From: Chloroflexota bacterium
GTDB taxonomy: Bacteria > Chloroflexota > Limnocylindria > Limnocylindrales > CSP1-4
Assembly: GCA_005883615.1 (NCBI GenBank)
Contig: VBEC01000014.1
Coordinates: 112,497-172,622 of the forward strand
Length of the DNA: 60,126 nt
Direction: 5' to 3'
The position numbers and the translations under genes were made by a program. The notes under the pieces were generated by a model. That model was not told the origin of the DNA, did no database searches, and saw only the letters and a program-made list of their open reading frames with translations. This document shows positions 25,154 to 35,202 of the stretch, in pieces. Numbering within the stretch: the stretch's first letter is position 1; each line of letters opens with the position of its first letter.

Positions 25154-26416
25154 TCAATCGCCGTCGTAGCGCTTGAAGATGACCGCTCCGTTGTGGCCGC
25201 CAAGACCGATGTTGTTGGATAGCGCGTAGCGAATCCGCCGGGAGGTCGCCTCGGTCACGACCCACAGGTTGCACTCGGGATCCGGCTCGCGGTAGTTGAT
25301 CGTCGGCGGGATGCACTGCTCGGCGATCGACATCACCGTTGCGAATGCTTCGAATGCACCCGCCGCTCCCATCATGTGGCCCGTCATCGACTTCGTGGCG
25401 CTGATCGCGATCTCGGGCGTGTGCTCGCCGAATACGTCCCAGATCGCTTCCGCCTCCCGCTTGTCGCCGAGCGGAGTGGACGTGCCATGCGGGTTGATCA
25501 GGTCCATCTCGTCGGCCGGCACGCCCCGCCGGTCGAGCGCCATCTTCATCGCCCGCGAAGACCCTGCCCCGTGCTCGACCGGCTGGATCATGTCCCAGCC
25601 GTCGGCAGCGGAGCCGTAGCCGACGACTTCGGCGTAGATGTGCGCTCCACGCGCCTTGGCCAGCTCGAGGTCCTCGAGGAACAGTGAGCCACTGCCCTCG
25701 CCCAGGACGAATCCGTCGCGGGTCAGGTCGAACGGCCGCGAGACGGTCTCGATCGACTCGCCCGGTCGAGGATTGCCCAACCCGCGCATGTTGCCGAATC
25801 CTGCGTGGGCGACCTCCAGAAGCGGCGCTTCTGTCGATCCGCTGATGACCGCGATGCAGTCTCCGCGCCGGATGACTTCGGCGCCTTCGGCCACATTGTG
25901 GGTGCCCGTGGCGCAGGCCGACACCATGCACACGTTGTGGCCGATGGCACCGGTCTCGATCGCGATCATGCCCGACGTGGAGTCGACAAGCCCGTTGGCA
26001 ATGAAGGTCGGAGCGACCCGATCAGGCCCCTTTTCGCGGAGCACAGTCCAGTTGTCGATCATCAGCTGCTGACCGCCCGCGCCCGAGCCGAAAACGACGC
26101 CCACCTCGGTCCGGTTCTCGTCAGAGATCTCGAAGCCCGAATCCGCAATCGCCTGCTTTGCGGCGGCGACCCCGAAGTGCATCGATGATTCGCCGCGCCG
26201 GGCGGCCTTCGCGTCCATCCACTGCTTGGGATCGAAGTCCTTGACCTCGCCGGCCGCCTTTTGTTCGTAGCGCGATACGTCGAAGCGGGTGATCTCACCG
26301 AGACCGCTCACGCCCCGGACCAGGTGGTCCCAGGCTGTCTGCTTGTCATTCCCGACCGGGCTCACGACGCCCAGCCCGGTTACGACAACGCGGCGGTCGT
26401 AGTCGGGTTTTCGCAC
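25154..26416 (-). CDS. fabF: beta-ketoacyl-ACP synthase II, second copy
   Basis: A 420-residue KAS II with the catalytic Cys in VSACATGTHNVAEG, His in NPHGTSTPLGDKREAEA and His in SMTGHMMGAAGAF, and the C-terminal GLGGHNGAVIFKRY. It diverges clearly from the other fabF in the window (for example GLGGHNG against GFGGQNA), so it is not a recent duplicate. It follows fabD by about 20 nt in the same direction, forming a fabD-fabF unit. GAGAGAGG lies before its ATG. Confidence 0.9.
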   Translation of the reverse strand: MRKPDYDRRVVVTGLGVVSPVGNDKQTAWDHLVRGVSGLGEITRFDVSRYEQKAAGEVKDFDPKQWMDAKAARRGESSMHFGVAAAKQAIADSGFEISDENRTEVGVVFGSGAGGQQLMIDNWTVLREKGPDRVAPTFIANGLVDSTSGMIAIETGAIGHNVCMVSACATGTHNVAEGAEVIRRGDCIAVISGSTEAPLLEVAHAGFGNMRGLGNPRPGESIETVSRPFDLTRDGFVLGEGSGSLFLEDLELAKARGAHIYAEVVGYGSAADGWDMIQPVEHGAGSSRAMKMALDRRGVPADEMDLINPHGTSTPLGDKREAEAIWDVFGEHTPEIAISATKSMTGHMMGAAGAFEAFATVMSIAEQCIPPTINYREPDPECNLWVVTEATSRRIRYALSNNIGLGGHNGAVIFKRYDGD

Positions 26417-26437
26417 GGGTTTCCTCTCTCGCTGATC

Positions 26438-27412
26438 TCAGGCGGTCGTCGCCGCGCTGCCCGCGAACGGGACAGCCAGGCGATCCGCCGCGGTGGCATC
26501 GTCGGTGGCGATGGCCTCGACGTCCGGGGCTATGCGTTTGATGAGGCCGGTGAGCACGCGGCCGGGCCCGACCTCAACGAAGGTGTCGACGCCCTCGGAC
26601 AGCATTCGCTCGACGGCCGCCACCCAGTCGACGCCCGTCGTCAGGTGGTCGACGAGCTCTGAACGGGCAGCAGCAGCGTCGCGGATGGGCTGCGCGCTGG
26701 CATTCGCCAGCAGCGGTGGCTGCGGGTCACGGAACTCGATTCCCGCGAGCACGCGGCGCATTCCCTCGGCAGCTTCTGCCATGAGTGGCGAGTGCGCAGC
26801 CACCGAGACCGGCAGCTCGATGGCGCGTCGTGCGCCCAGTTCGCGGGCCAGGTCCAGGGATGCCTCGATGGCCGAGCGCTCGCCGCTCAACACGACCTGC
26901 CCTGGAGAATTGCGATTCGCGATGCCGATGATGCCTTGCGCCGAAGCCCGGGAGACGAGTTCGGGTAATTGGGCCTCGTCGAGCCCGACGATTGCCGCCA
27001 TCCGACCTTCGCGTCCCGCGCCGGCCGACTGCATCTGGCGTCCGCGCTCGCGCACGAGCCCGACGGCGTCGGCCAGCGACAGGGCGCCGGCAGCCACGAG
27101 CGCGGAGTACTGGCCCATCGAGTGCCCTGCGGCGAATGCCGCCTCGGGGGCTTCCGTCCCGAGGGCATTCCAGCGCTCGCGTAGCGCGGCGAGGTAGGCC
27201 ATCGACGTGGCGAGCAGGGCGGGCTGGGCATTGACTGTGAGATCCAGCTCCTCGACCGGGCCCTCCCAGGCCAGCCGGCTGATCGATTGGCCGAGCGCGT
27301 CATCGGCCTCGGCGAAGACGGCTGCGGCGGCGGGCGATGCGGCGGCGAGAGCCTTGCCCATGCCGACTGACTGGGACCCCTGGCCGGGGAATACGAACGC
27401 GAAGTGGCTCAT
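26438..27412 (-). CDS. fabD: malonyl-CoA:ACP transacylase
   Basis: Loads malonyl units onto acyl carrier protein for fatty-acid synthesis. The 324 residues contain FVFPGQGSQSVGMG at the N-terminus, the nucleophile GHSMGQYSALVAAG (Ser about 95), the Arg in LVRERGRQMQSA and the catalytic His in VSVAAHSPLM. AGGAGG stands before its ATG. It is divergent from a MarR regulator 110 bp away, which suggests lipid-responsive control. Confidence 0.93.
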   Translation of the reverse strand: MSHFAFVFPGQGSQSVGMGKALAAASPAAAAVFAEADDALGQSISRLAWEGPVEELDLTVNAQPALLATSMAYLAALRERWNALGTEAPEAAFAAGHSMGQYSALVAAGALSLADAVGLVRERGRQMQSAGAGREGRMAAIVGLDEAQLPELVSRASAQGIIGIANRNSPGQVVLSGERSAIEASLDLARELGARRAIELPVSVAAHSPLMAEAAEGMRRVLAGIEFRDPQPPLLANASAQPIRDAAAARSELVDHLTTGVDWVAAVERMLSEGVDTFVEVGPGRVLTGLIKRIAPDVEAIATDDATAADRLAVPFAGSAATTA

Positions 27413-27509
27413 CGGCCTCCTGATCTCGGTTGACGTGCGGAGAGTAGGTCAGCCAAAGGCCGCCAAGCAGGCAAGCGCGTGCACGATTGCACGTATGTGG
27501 AGGACATCG

Positions 27510-27515
27510 TAGGCT
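27510..27515 (+). promoter_or_regulatory. -10 element for the marR gene
   Basis: TAGGCT lies 8 nt before the ATG at 27524 in the 110-bp divergent fabD/marR interval. The spacing suggests a leaderless marR transcript. Confidence 0.45.
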
Positions 27516-27523
27516 CCACGACA

Positions 27524-28123
27524 ATGGTGTCCGACGATTCCCTCCGCCCGCGTACGCCCGCCCCGATGCGCAGCACTCGCCCCATGACGCCGCGTCGCGC
27601 GATCGCCCGGATGTTCGAGGCGGACCTGTCCGCTCCCGTGGTCGCGGCCGGAATCCGGACGCAGAACCCGCGCGAGCTCTCGGAGCGGGTGGCGATGGGT
27701 CGCGCGCTGTGGCGCGAGCTGGTGGTCGGCTTTGCGTCGCAACTCGGAGGGCTCCGGCTGGGGTTCACCCAGCTCGCCGCCTTGTACATCCTGGCCGACG
27801 GTCGCACGACGACCATCTCCGACCTTGCCGACACGCTGAACCGGTCGCCGTCTGCGACGTCGCGCCTGATCGACGGTCTCGTTCGCCGGCGCCTGGTCGA
27901 GCGCCGCGCCGAGGTCGAGGACCGCCGCCAGAAGACGATCTGGCTCACTCAGCGGGGTCGGGCGCTGCTACGGCTGGTGGATCGCGGCCGGGCGGATCAG
28001 TTCCTGTCGGCCGTCCGACCCATGCCGCCCGCGGAGCGGGCGCTCATCGCCATGGGCGTGGCGGCCCTGGCGACCCACGCCATCTCTCGTCGCGGCCGGC
28101 TGATCAAGCACTCCGTGGGCTGA
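27524..28123 (+). CDS. MarR family transcriptional regulator
   Basis: A 199-residue winged-helix regulator. The DNA-binding part reads FTQLAALYILADGRTTTISD, LADTLNRSPSATSRLIDGLV and RRLVERRAEVEDRRQKTIWL (about residues 80-150), with helical dimerisation ends. The ATG at 27524 is preferred to an upstream frame start at 27479 because of the TAGGCT box. Placed divergently from fabD-fabF, it may act like FabT, a MarR protein that controls fatty-acid genes; this is inference from position only. Confidence 0.8.
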   Translation: MVSDDSLRPRTPAPMRSTRPMTPRRAIARMFEADLSAPVVAAGIRTQNPRELSERVAMGRALWRELVVGFASQLGGLRLGFTQLAALYILADGRTTTISDLADTLNRSPSATSRLIDGLVRRRLVERRAEVEDRRQKTIWLTQRGRALLRLVDRGRADQFLSAVRPMPPAERALIAMGVAALATHAISRRGRLIKHSVG

Positions 28124-28201
28124 AGCCGACAAGGCGCACGCGCCGCGCGGAGAGGGGCCGAGGATGGGATCGCGGAACCGCGTGACCTGATCAGGCTCCG
28201 G

Positions 28202-28459
28202 TCAGCGCCCGCCCCCGAATGCCCCGGCCATGATCGCGACGACGGTGAGCAGGATGCTCGTCCCTACGATGAGAACGACCATACCGACGAGCAACAGGAT
28301 GTAGCGTCGCTCCTGCCGACGGGTGCCCTCCGGATCCGGGTCGCGGCCACCGGGCAGGTACGGCGCCGCCAGGCCCCGAGCCCGGGCTGCCTGATCTCGT
28401 TCCGTGGGCTCGGGGTTCCCCTCGAGGTTGGAGTCGGGGTCATGTTCGCTCTGGGTCAC
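28202..28459 (-). CDS. small single-helix membrane protein
   Basis: An 85-residue protein with an acidic, Pro-rich cytoplasmic half and one strong membrane helix near the C-terminus (YILLLVGMVVLIVGTSILLT, about 53-72), ending in GAFGGGR. The start is GTG at 28459. No family is recognised. It sits just downstream of the LLM oxidoreductase gene on the same strand and could share its transcript. Confidence 0.55.
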   Translation of the reverse strand: MTQSEHDPDSNLEGNPEPTERDQAARARGLAAPYLPGGRDPDPEGTRRQERRYILLLVGMVVLIVGTSILLTVVAIMAGAFGGGR

Positions 28460-28501
28460 CCCATGATCATGCCGGAAACGGCTGGCCGGGGTCAGTTGAC
28501 G

Positions 28502-29398
28502 TCAGGCGAAAACGTCCCGGAGCGGTTCGGCAACCTCCTTGGCCGCCGCCCGAAGGGGCTCTGGGCCCGCAGCGGCCGGGAGGCCCAGGATCATGTGGGT
28601 TGCGCCTGCCCGCACCAGGCTCAGCGCAGCCTCGAGGGCTTCACGCCGCTGCGCCGGGTCTGCGCCGCAGATGACCTGTCCTGCGAACTGGAAACCGGAC
28701 GGATCCCGGCCGATGGCCTCGAATGAACGCAGGAGGGCGTCGCGCCGGTCCACGAAGTAGGCGATGTCCCCGGCCCTGTTGCCCGGCGTCAGCCATCCGT
28801 CAGCGGCCCGGGCGGCCAGCGCGATGCCCCGCGGCTTCTGCCCCCCGAGCCAGATCGGCGGGCCGCCGGGGCGTACCGGGCCGGGGTCATTGGTCGCGCC
28901 GCGAAGGGGGTAGAACCGATCCCCCAGCGTGACTCCTGGCGGCGTCTGTGCTTCGGGCGAGAAGAGGGCGTGGAGAACCGAAACGGCCGACTCGAGCCTG
29001 CTGATCCGTTCCCCGATGGGTGGCAGAGGGATTCCGAATTCTTCGTGCTCGCCCTCGTGCCAGCCGGCTCCCAACCCGACGATGAATCGACCGCCGGTCG
29101 CCTGATCGAGGACGGTGGCTGCCTTTGCCAGGACTGCCGGGTGACGGAAGGTGTTCGAGAGGACTGAGTGGCCGATCCATTTGCTGGGCACGCGATACGC
29201 CAGTGTGGCGGCGAGCGTCAGCCCCTCGATGCTTTTGCCGCCGTGCTCCTGGCCTGAGTCCGTCAGGTGGTCGTTGAGCCAGGCGGCATCGAACACGCCG
29301 TACTCGCCGGCGGCGGCCCAGGTCGCGTCAAGGGTCGCCCAATCTACTTCCTGCGGGGCCGCCTTGAAGCCGATCCGGCCACCCGCCAGGTCCGTCAC
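28502..29398 (-). CDS. LLM-class (F420-dependent type) oxidoreductase
   Basis: A 298-residue luciferase-like TIM-barrel oxidoreductase. [54 protein letters not shown] and [20 protein letters not shown] are typical of the F420-type branch. The cofactor could be F420 or FMN; the substrate is unknown. Its GTG overlaps the ilvD stop by 4 nt, so it is expressed with ilvD, though no role in branched-chain amino-acid synthesis is known for this family. Confidence 0.82.
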   Translation of the reverse strand: MTDLAGGRIGFKAAPQEVDWATLDATWAAAGEYGVFDAAWLNDHLTDSGQEHGGKSIEGLTLAATLAYRVPSKWIGHSVLSNTFRHPAVLAKAATVLDQATGGRFIVGLGAGWHEGEHEEFGIPLPPIGERISRLESAVSVLHALFSPEAQTPPGVTLGDRFYPLRGATNDPGPVRPGGPPIWLGGQKPRGIALAARAADGWLTPGNRAGDIAYFVDRRDALLRSFEAIGRDPSGFQFAGQVICGADPAQRREALEAALSLVRAGATHMILGLPAAAGPEPLRAAAKEVAEPLRDVFA

Positions 29399-31188
29399 GC
29401 AACCGGTTCCGGCGCACGATCCGGGGCTCGCGCAGACAGCGCCGCTGTCATGCGGTCTCCGGTGGTGACCGCCCCGAGCGAGGCCGATGAGACGAGCGCT
29501 GCGTACTTGGCCATGACGCCACCGCTGTAATGCGTCGTCGGCGGGCGCCAGGCGGCCCTCCGCCGATCGAGCTCGGCCGGTGGAACCTCCAGATCGAGGG
29601 CCTTGCGGTCCACGTCGAAGACGATCTCGTCACCCTCCTCGACCAGGGCGATGGGCCCGCCGAGGGCAGCCTCCGGCGCGACATGGCCGACCATCAGGCC
29701 GTGGGTGCCACCCGAGAAGCGTCCATCGGTCAGCAGCGCCACGGAATCGCCGAGGCCTTCGCCGACCAGCGCCCCGGTCACGCTGAGCATCTCCTGCATT
29801 CCCGGGCCACCGACGGGGCCTTCGTAGCGAATGACGACGACGTCGCCCGGCTTGATCTGCTGCGCACGAACGGCGTCGTAGCAGGCAGTCTCGGAGTCGA
29901 ACACCCGAGCGGGCCCTCGGTGATGACGCCGCTCATGGCCGGCCAGCTTGATAACGCAGCCATCGGGGGCCAGGGAGCCGCGCAGGATCGCAAGTCCGCC
30001 GACCGGCTTGAGTGGCCGCTCGATGGGCACGACGACCTCCTGGCCGGGCGTCTCGCGAACCGCCGCGGCAATCTGCGCAATCGTCCGACCGTCGACCGTC
30101 GTGGAGTCGCCGTGCAGGAGGTCGCGCTTGAGCAGCTCGCGCATGACCAGCGCGACGCCGCCGGCGTCGTACATGTCGGCGGCCGTGAACCGGCCCCCAG
30201 GCGCCATGTCGGCGACGATCGGGGTCCGGTCGGCGATCTCGCCGAACTCGTCGATGTCGAGCGAAATCCCGAACTCATGGGCGATCGCCAGGAGGTGGAG
30301 GACGCCGTTGGTCGAGCCGCCCGTCGCGGCGATCGAGGCAATCGCATTGTCGATGGCAGACCGCGTAACGATCGAGGCCGGCCTGATGTCGTGACGCACG
30401 AGGGTCATCGCCAGCTCGCCGCACGCTCGTGCGGCATCGTCTTTGGCGGCATCCTCGGCCGGAATACCGTTGAGCCCTCCGGGCGAGATGCCCAGGAATT
30501 CGAGGGCCGTGCTCATCGTGTTCGCGGTGAACTGTCCGCCGCAGGCTCCCGCGCCGGGACAGGCCGCGTTCTCGACCTCGTACAGCTCTTCCAGGCTGAT
30601 CTTCCCCGCCCGGTATGCGCCGATGGCCTCGAAGACCGTCACGACCGTGGCGTTCCGGCGACCCTTGTAGAGCCCCGGGTAGATCGTTCCGTTGTAGAGA
30701 ACCACGGCCGGGATGTCGAGGCGGCCGAGCGCCATCACCGCGGCGGGAATGGTCTTGTCGCAGCCGACGAGGCAGACGAGACCGTCGAACAGGTGGCCCC
30801 GGGCCACGAGCTCGATCGAGTCGGCGATGACCTCGCGGCTGACAAGGGAGGTCTTCATCCCCTCGGTGCCCATCGAAACGCCGTCCGAGATCGAGATGGT
30901 GTTGAACTCCATCGGCGTGCCGCCACTCGCACGGATGCCTTCCTTGACGAAACCGGCGAGGCGTCGCTGGTTCAGGTTGCAGGGCATCGTCTCGATCCAG
31001 GTGGTCGCGACGCCCACGATCGGCTTGGCGAGGTCCTCGTCCGTAAATCCGACAGCCTTGAGCATCGCCCGTGCGCCAGCGCGATCGGGCCCGTCCGTCA
31101 GCGCGCTGCTGTGGCGCTTGGCAGGGTCGGTCGGGCGGTCGTATGGCAGGGCCCGGGCAGCCCCTCTCGCCGGGGTCTCAGGGCTCAT
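29395..31188 (-). CDS. ilvD: dihydroxy-acid dehydratase
   Basis: An iron-sulfur dehydratase that makes 2-ketoisovalerate and 2-keto-3-methylvalerate, the common precursors of Val, Leu and Ile. The three conserved cysteines lie in [15 protein letters not shown] and [15 protein letters not shown]. The 597-residue length fits. GAGGG precedes the ATG, and TACACT (31221-31226, minus strand) gives a -10 box with a leader of about 30 nt. It is separate from the ilvBNC operon at 38-46 kb. Confidence 0.95.
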   Translation of the reverse strand: MSPETPARGAARALPYDRPTDPAKRHSSALTDGPDRAGARAMLKAVGFTDEDLAKPIVGVATTWIETMPCNLNQRRLAGFVKEGIRASGGTPMEFNTISISDGVSMGTEGMKTSLVSREVIADSIELVARGHLFDGLVCLVGCDKTIPAAVMALGRLDIPAVVLYNGTIYPGLYKGRRNATVVTVFEAIGAYRAGKISLEELYEVENAACPGAGACGGQFTANTMSTALEFLGISPGGLNGIPAEDAAKDDAARACGELAMTLVRHDIRPASIVTRSAIDNAIASIAATGGSTNGVLHLLAIAHEFGISLDIDEFGEIADRTPIVADMAPGGRFTAADMYDAGGVALVMRELLKRDLLHGDSTTVDGRTIAQIAAAVRETPGQEVVVPIERPLKPVGGLAILRGSLAPDGCVIKLAGHERRHHRGPARVFDSETACYDAVRAQQIKPGDVVVIRYEGPVGGPGMQEMLSVTGALVGEGLGDSVALLTDGRFSGGTHGLMVGHVAPEAALGGPIALVEEGDEIVFDVDRKALDLEVPPAELDRRRAAWRPPTTHYSGGVMAKYAALVSSASLGAVTTGDRMTAALSARAPDRAPEPVA

Positions 31189-31220
31189 CGGTTATCCCTC
31201 GGGTGGTCTTCGGTCCCGGC

Positions 31221-31226
31221 AGTGTA
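31221..31226 (-). promoter_or_regulatory. -10 element for ilvD
   Basis: TACACT on the minus strand about 33 nt before the ilvD ATG. Unlike the leaderless cases it leaves room for a short leader containing GAGGG. Confidence 0.4.
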
Positions 31227-31242
31227 AGCGGGTCGCCGGCCT

Positions 31243-32418
31243 TCAGCGGACGCAGGGTCCGGTCGAGACGGCGCTCGTTCGGCCGAGGGCCGGCGTGACG
31301 TCGGTCGCGACCGAGATAGGGGACAGGGCATAGCCAACGTCCTGGTCGGAGCGAGCTTCGGCGAACACGACGCCGCCCACGGTCCCGTCCTTCAGGATGA
31401 GAGGACCGCCGCTGTCGCCTGGCTCAACCTGCGCACGAAGCTCGAGGATGTTCCGAGTGACCCTCCCGTGCCCGTAGATGTCGCGGCCGGTGGCCGCGTA
31501 TTCGGCGGCGACAGCGGCAGGGATGACCGCCAGCCCGCCGCCGTTCGGATGACCCAATGCCGCTGCCGGGGTGCCGGTCCGGGGGTCCTGCGCGGCAAAG
31601 CGGAGGGACTTCCCCTTGACATCCGGCGCCCACAGGACCGCGACGTCGAGAGAGGGGTCGAACAGGACCACGGTCGTGTCGAAGGTCTGCCCTCCGATGT
31701 TGACCCGGACGCTCGAGCCGCCGGCCACGACGTGCGCATTGGTCACCAGATATCCGGAGCGCACCACGAAGCCGGTCCCCGTCAGCAACGCGTTGCACGA
31801 GACCGCCGATACCCGGGCCGTGCTGTCCTCGGCTGGTCCGGCGATGGCTCGCGCCTGCGGATCCGCCGGCACGTCCACCGGGGGTGCGGGGAACGGTTCG
31901 AGGCCGACGAAGACCTGTGGTAGGCCGCTCACGTCCAGGATCTGCCCCACGTCGGCCGTGATCTCGGTCAACGGCGGCAGGTAACCGCTGAGCGTGCGCA
32001 TGACCGACGAGGTTTGTGCGATCGCGCTCAGACGGGGGACCGGGCCCGTGGCCATCAGGCTTCCGGCGAGCCATAGCACCAGGATGCCCTGGGCAACGGC
32101 CATTGCCGCTCCCGCCAGACGGTCGGCCGATCCGAGGACCCCCTGCCCGAGACGCACGCTGGCCGCCTGGCCGGCCCCCGCACCCAACCCTTCCCCGAGG
32201 GCGACTGCGAGCACGAGCGCGCCCAGCACCAGAAGCGCCCGCGGCGCGGGATCGAGCTGATCGAGGTAGCCCCGGGCCACCGGAATGAGGAAGACGACGA
32301 AGGTGCCCCCGAGGACCGCACCGATGAGGCCGCCGAGCTGGGGCAGCAACCCCGACCGAAGGCCAAGGATGAAGGCGAAGACGATCAGGACGACGGCGCC
32401 TGCGTCGAGGAGATTCAC
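31243..32418 (-). CDS. CvpA-domain membrane serine protease (MarP-like)
   Basis: A 391-residue protein. The N-terminal 150 residues form four CvpA-type membrane helices (LLDAGAVVLIVFAFILGLRS); the C-terminal half is a trypsin-fold protease with His in VTNAHVVAGG, Asp in DPSLDVAVLW and Ser in PGDSGGPLI. Cysteines flank the protease domain as in MarP of mycobacteria, a periplasmic protease for acid and oxidative stress. The function is inferred from that family. The GTG start lies 6 nt from a CATACT box. Confidence 0.85.
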   Translation of the reverse strand: MNLLDAGAVVLIVFAFILGLRSGLLPQLGGLIGAVLGGTFVVFLIPVARGYLDQLDPAPRALLVLGALVLAVALGEGLGAGAGQAASVRLGQGVLGSADRLAGAAMAVAQGILVLWLAGSLMATGPVPRLSAIAQTSSVMRTLSGYLPPLTEITADVGQILDVSGLPQVFVGLEPFPAPPVDVPADPQARAIAGPAEDSTARVSAVSCNALLTGTGFVVRSGYLVTNAHVVAGGSSVRVNIGGQTFDTTVVLFDPSLDVAVLWAPDVKGKSLRFAAQDPRTGTPAAALGHPNGGGLAVIPAAVAAEYAATGRDIYGHGRVTRNILELRAQVEPGDSGGPLILKDGTVGGVVFAEARSDQDVGYALSPISVATDVTPALGRTSAVSTGPCVR

Positions 32419-32424
32419 CGAACA

Positions 32425-32430
32425 AGTATG
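32425..32430 (-). promoter_or_regulatory. -10-like element for the CvpA-protease gene
   Basis: CATACT on the minus strand lies 6 nt before the GTG at 32418, with no Shine-Dalgarno motif; weaker match than the other leaderless cases. Confidence 0.3.
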
Positions 32431-32493
32431 GGCGCGGCGGCCATTCGGGCAGGGTGGGCCGGAACGTGGACCGCAAAAAGAGCGGTCGGGGGG

Positions 32494-33066
32494 TCAGGTG
32501 ATCGTCAGGCTGACCGGCCGGGCGTGGCCGTCGGTCGTCCGAACCAGATAGCTTCCCGGCTCCAGGCTGCCCAGGTCGACCAGCGTCCCCTTGAGCAAGG
32601 CGATGTCGATGCAGGCCACGCTTCCGGCGTTGGGCGGCGACCCTTCACGGACGGTGATCGAGATCGTGCTGCCAGCGCGCCGAACGAGGACGGAGTCGAG
32701 CATCGTGCAAGGCTCGATTCCGCTCCACCACACGGCCGTCAAAGCGGCGCGCCGCCCGGACACGGCGACCTCCAGCTTCACGACGCTTACGGGGTGCACG
32801 TCGGCCTGTCCGGGATGTGCGAAGACCATCTTTGGTTCACCCAACGGAGGGACGCCACTGTCGATCGGGTTCCCGCCGATCGGGTGGATCGGCTTTCCGA
32901 TGATTGCTCCACCGCCGCCCGCGCCTCCATCGGAGTTGCCGCCATCGATCTCGGCTGGGCTGGGGCTCGGCGATGGGCCCGGGGAACTGGCGCCGGCTGT
33001 GCACCCGGCGCCCGCCACGATCAAGGCCAGCAGGAGGCCGCTGAGCAGACGCGGTTGCTCCGTCAT
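32494..33066 (-). CDS. hypothetical lipoprotein
   Basis: A 190-residue exported protein. The signal peptide ends in the lipobox VAGAGC (Cys about 22), followed by a Ser/Pro/Gly linker to about residue 60. The remaining 130 residues are beta-rich with a Cys pair (EPCTMLDSVLVRR and SVACIDIALLKG). No family is recognised. It lies between leuD and the protease on the same strand; a small hairpin with an A/T-rich loop at 32466-32485 follows it. Confidence 0.6.
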   Translation of the reverse strand: MTEQPRLLSGLLLALIVAGAGCTAGASSPGPSPSPSPAEIDGGNSDGGAGGGGAIIGKPIHPIGGNPIDSGVPPLGEPKMVFAHPGQADVHPVSVVKLEVAVSGRRAALTAVWWSGIEPCTMLDSVLVRRAGSTISITVREGSPPNAGSVACIDIALLKGTLVDLGSLEPGSYLVRTTDGHARPVSLTIT

Positions 33067-33114
33067 GGGCCGGCAGACGGCCGGGTTACCCGCCTGGTTC
33101 CCGCGGCGGAGCGG

Positions 33115-33741
33115 CTAGGCCGGCGTTCCGAGCCGGGTATCGATGCGGGCCGGATGGCTCGCATCCCATGCGTCGATGTCGGCCAGCCTCCCGAGCAGGT
33201 AGCCGAGCTCGTCGGTTCCGGCCAGCAGCATCACCTTGGCGAACGGGTCGACCTCGAAGGGCAAGTCCTCGTCGCCGGGCAGGTGAACCACCTGGGAATC
33301 GAGCTCGACCGTCAGTTCGGCATTTGGGTCGGCCGAGCTCAGCTCGAACAGCTGGCGATGCCGGCCGGGTTCGACGGTGATCGGCAGCAGGCCGTTCTTC
33401 AGGGCATTGCTTCGGAAGATGTCGGCGAAGCCGGTCGACAGGATGGCCCGGATGCCCCATGCAACCAGCGCCCACGGAGCATGCTCGCGCGAAGACCCGG
33501 ACCCGAAGTTGTCGCCGGCGAGGAGGATCCGCCGGTCCGCCATCTCCGGGCGGTCGAGGACGAAGGGCGGGTCCTTCGTCCGGCCGTCCTCAGCGAAGCG
33601 CCAGTCATGGAAGAGCGCTTCTGCGAGCCCGTCCTTGTCGGTGACCTTCAAATATCGCGCGGGCACGATCTGGTCCGTGTCGACGTTTTCGGCCGGCAGC
33701 GGGATCATCCGGCTCGTGAACGTCTGAAAGGGCTCGGCCAT
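33115..33741 (-). CDS. leuD: 3-isopropylmalate dehydratase small subunit
   Basis: The swivel-domain subunit that isomerises 2- to 3-isopropylmalate with LeuC (and citramalate in the Ile route). IPLPAENVDTDQIVPARYLK, LAGDNFGSGSSREHAPWAL and ILSTGFADIFRSNALKNGLLP are diagnostic. Its 208 residues fit the bacterial form. It follows leuC by 3 nt and is co-transcribed with it. Confidence 0.95.
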   Translation of the reverse strand: MAEPFQTFTSRMIPLPAENVDTDQIVPARYLKVTDKDGLAEALFHDWRFAEDGRTKDPPFVLDRPEMADRRILLAGDNFGSGSSREHAPWALVAWGIRAILSTGFADIFRSNALKNGLLPITVEPGRHRQLFELSSADPNAELTVELDSQVVHLPGDEDLPFEVDPFAKVMLLAGTDELGYLLGRLADIDAWDASHPARIDTRLGTPA

Positions 33742-33744
33742 CGG

Positions 33745-35187
33745 TCAGCCGACTCCCATGACCGAGGGCACGTCGATGCCCGGCAATGTCCGGGGATCCG
33801 TCACGACGCCGGTCAGGGCAGAAGCGGCGGCGGTCAGTGGCGACGCCAGGAATGACCGGCCACCCTTGCCCTGCCGCCCTTCGAAGTTGCGGTTGGAGGT
33901 CGAGATCGCGTACTGGCCGGGAGTGAGCTGGTCCCCGTTCATCGCGATGCACATCGAGCAGCCTGCCTCGCGCCATTCCGCGCCTGCCGCGCGGAAGATC
34001 TCGCCGAGGCCCTCTCGATCGGCCTGTTTCTTCACTTCTTCCGACCCCGGCACGACCATCACGCGGACTCCGTCCGCCACGCGACGGTCCCGCAGCACCG
34101 AGGCGGCCTGGCGCAGGTCGCTGATGCGGCCGTTGGTGCAGCTGCCGATGAACACCACGTCCACCTTCCGGCCGAGTATCGGCTCACCCGGCCGCAGATC
34201 CATGTACTCCAGGGCGTGAGCCAGGGCTCGACGCTGGCCGGGATCGGTCGCCGTCTCCGGGTCCGGGATCCGCCCCGAAATCGGGATACCCATCCCCGGA
34301 TTGGTGCCGTACGTGACCATCGGTTCGAGTTGCGAGGCGTCGATCGTGACGGTCCGGTCGTACCGCGCGCCGGGATCGGTGGGCAGCAGGCGCCATCGGG
34401 CGAGAGCCTCGTCCCAGGCGCCGCCCTGCGGGGCATGTCGGCGGCCGTGCAGGTACTCGAAGGTCGTGTCGTCGGGCGCGATGAGGCCTGCCCGGCCGCC
34501 GGCCTCTATCGACATGTTGCAGATCGTCAGCCGCTGCTCCATGGTCAGGGCGCCAATCGCCTCGCCGGTGTATTCGAAGACGTGGCCGTTGCCGCCGCTG
34601 ACCCCGATCCGTGCGATGAGCGCGAGGATGATGTCCTTCGCGGAAACGCCCGGGGAGACTCGGCCGTCGACCCGCACCTCATAGGTCAGCGGGCGGCGTT
34701 GCAACAGGCACTGCGTGGCCAGCACCATCTCGACTTCGCTCGTCCCGATGCCGAAGGCGAGCGCGCCGAAGGCCCCGTGGGTGCTCGTGTGGCTGTCACC
34801 GCAGACGATCGTCATCCCGGGCTGGGTGAGCCCCAGCTCCGGCCCGATCACATGGACGATTCCCTGGTTCGGGCTGCCGAGGCCGTGGAGCGGGATCCCG
34901 AACTCCCCGCAGTTGGCGGTCAGTTGGCCGACCTGATTGGCCGCCATCTGGTCGAGGATCGGCAGGCTGCGCGAGTGGGTCGGGACGCTGTGGTCAGCCG
35001 TCGCGACCGTCCGTTCGGGCCGGCGCACCCGCAGGCCTCGCTGCCGAAGTCCCGTGAATGCCTGCGGGCTCGTGACTTCATGGACGAGGTGCAGGTCGAC
35101 CGCGAGGACCGCCGGGGCGCCCGGTTCCTCGGCGACCACGTGCTCGTCCCAGATCTTCTCGAACAGCGTTCTCGGCCCGGTGCCCAT
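33745..35187 (-). CDS. leuC: 3-isopropylmalate dehydratase large subunit
   Basis: The aconitase-family subunit carrying the 4Fe-4S cluster. Ligand cysteines are visible in [13 protein letters not shown] and [34 protein letters not shown] is the substrate region. The length of 480 residues is usual for LeuC. With leuB and cimA at 43-46 kb it serves both leucine and citramalate-derived isoleucine. A TAGCCT box lies 9 nt before the ATG, so the transcript is probably leaderless. Confidence 0.95.
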   Translation of the reverse strand: MGTGPRTLFEKIWDEHVVAEEPGAPAVLAVDLHLVHEVTSPQAFTGLRQRGLRVRRPERTVATADHSVPTHSRSLPILDQMAANQVGQLTANCGEFGIPLHGLGSPNQGIVHVIGPELGLTQPGMTIVCGDSHTSTHGAFGALAFGIGTSEVEMVLATQCLLQRRPLTYEVRVDGRVSPGVSAKDIILALIARIGVSGGNGHVFEYTGEAIGALTMEQRLTICNMSIEAGGRAGLIAPDDTTFEYLHGRRHAPQGGAWDEALARWRLLPTDPGARYDRTVTIDASQLEPMVTYGTNPGMGIPISGRIPDPETATDPGQRRALAHALEYMDLRPGEPILGRKVDVVFIGSCTNGRISDLRQAASVLRDRRVADGVRVMVVPGSEEVKKQADREGLGEIFRAAGAEWREAGCSMCIAMNGDQLTPGQYAISTSNRNFEGRQGKGGRSFLASPLTAAASALTGVVTDPRTLPGIDVPSVMGVG

Positions 35188-35196
35188 GGGCCGGAA

Positions 35197-35202
35197 AGGC
35201 TA
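35197..35202 (-). promoter_or_regulatory. -10 element for leuCD
   Basis: TAGCCT on the minus strand, 9 nt before the leuC ATG; no ribosome-binding site lies between. Confidence 0.4.
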
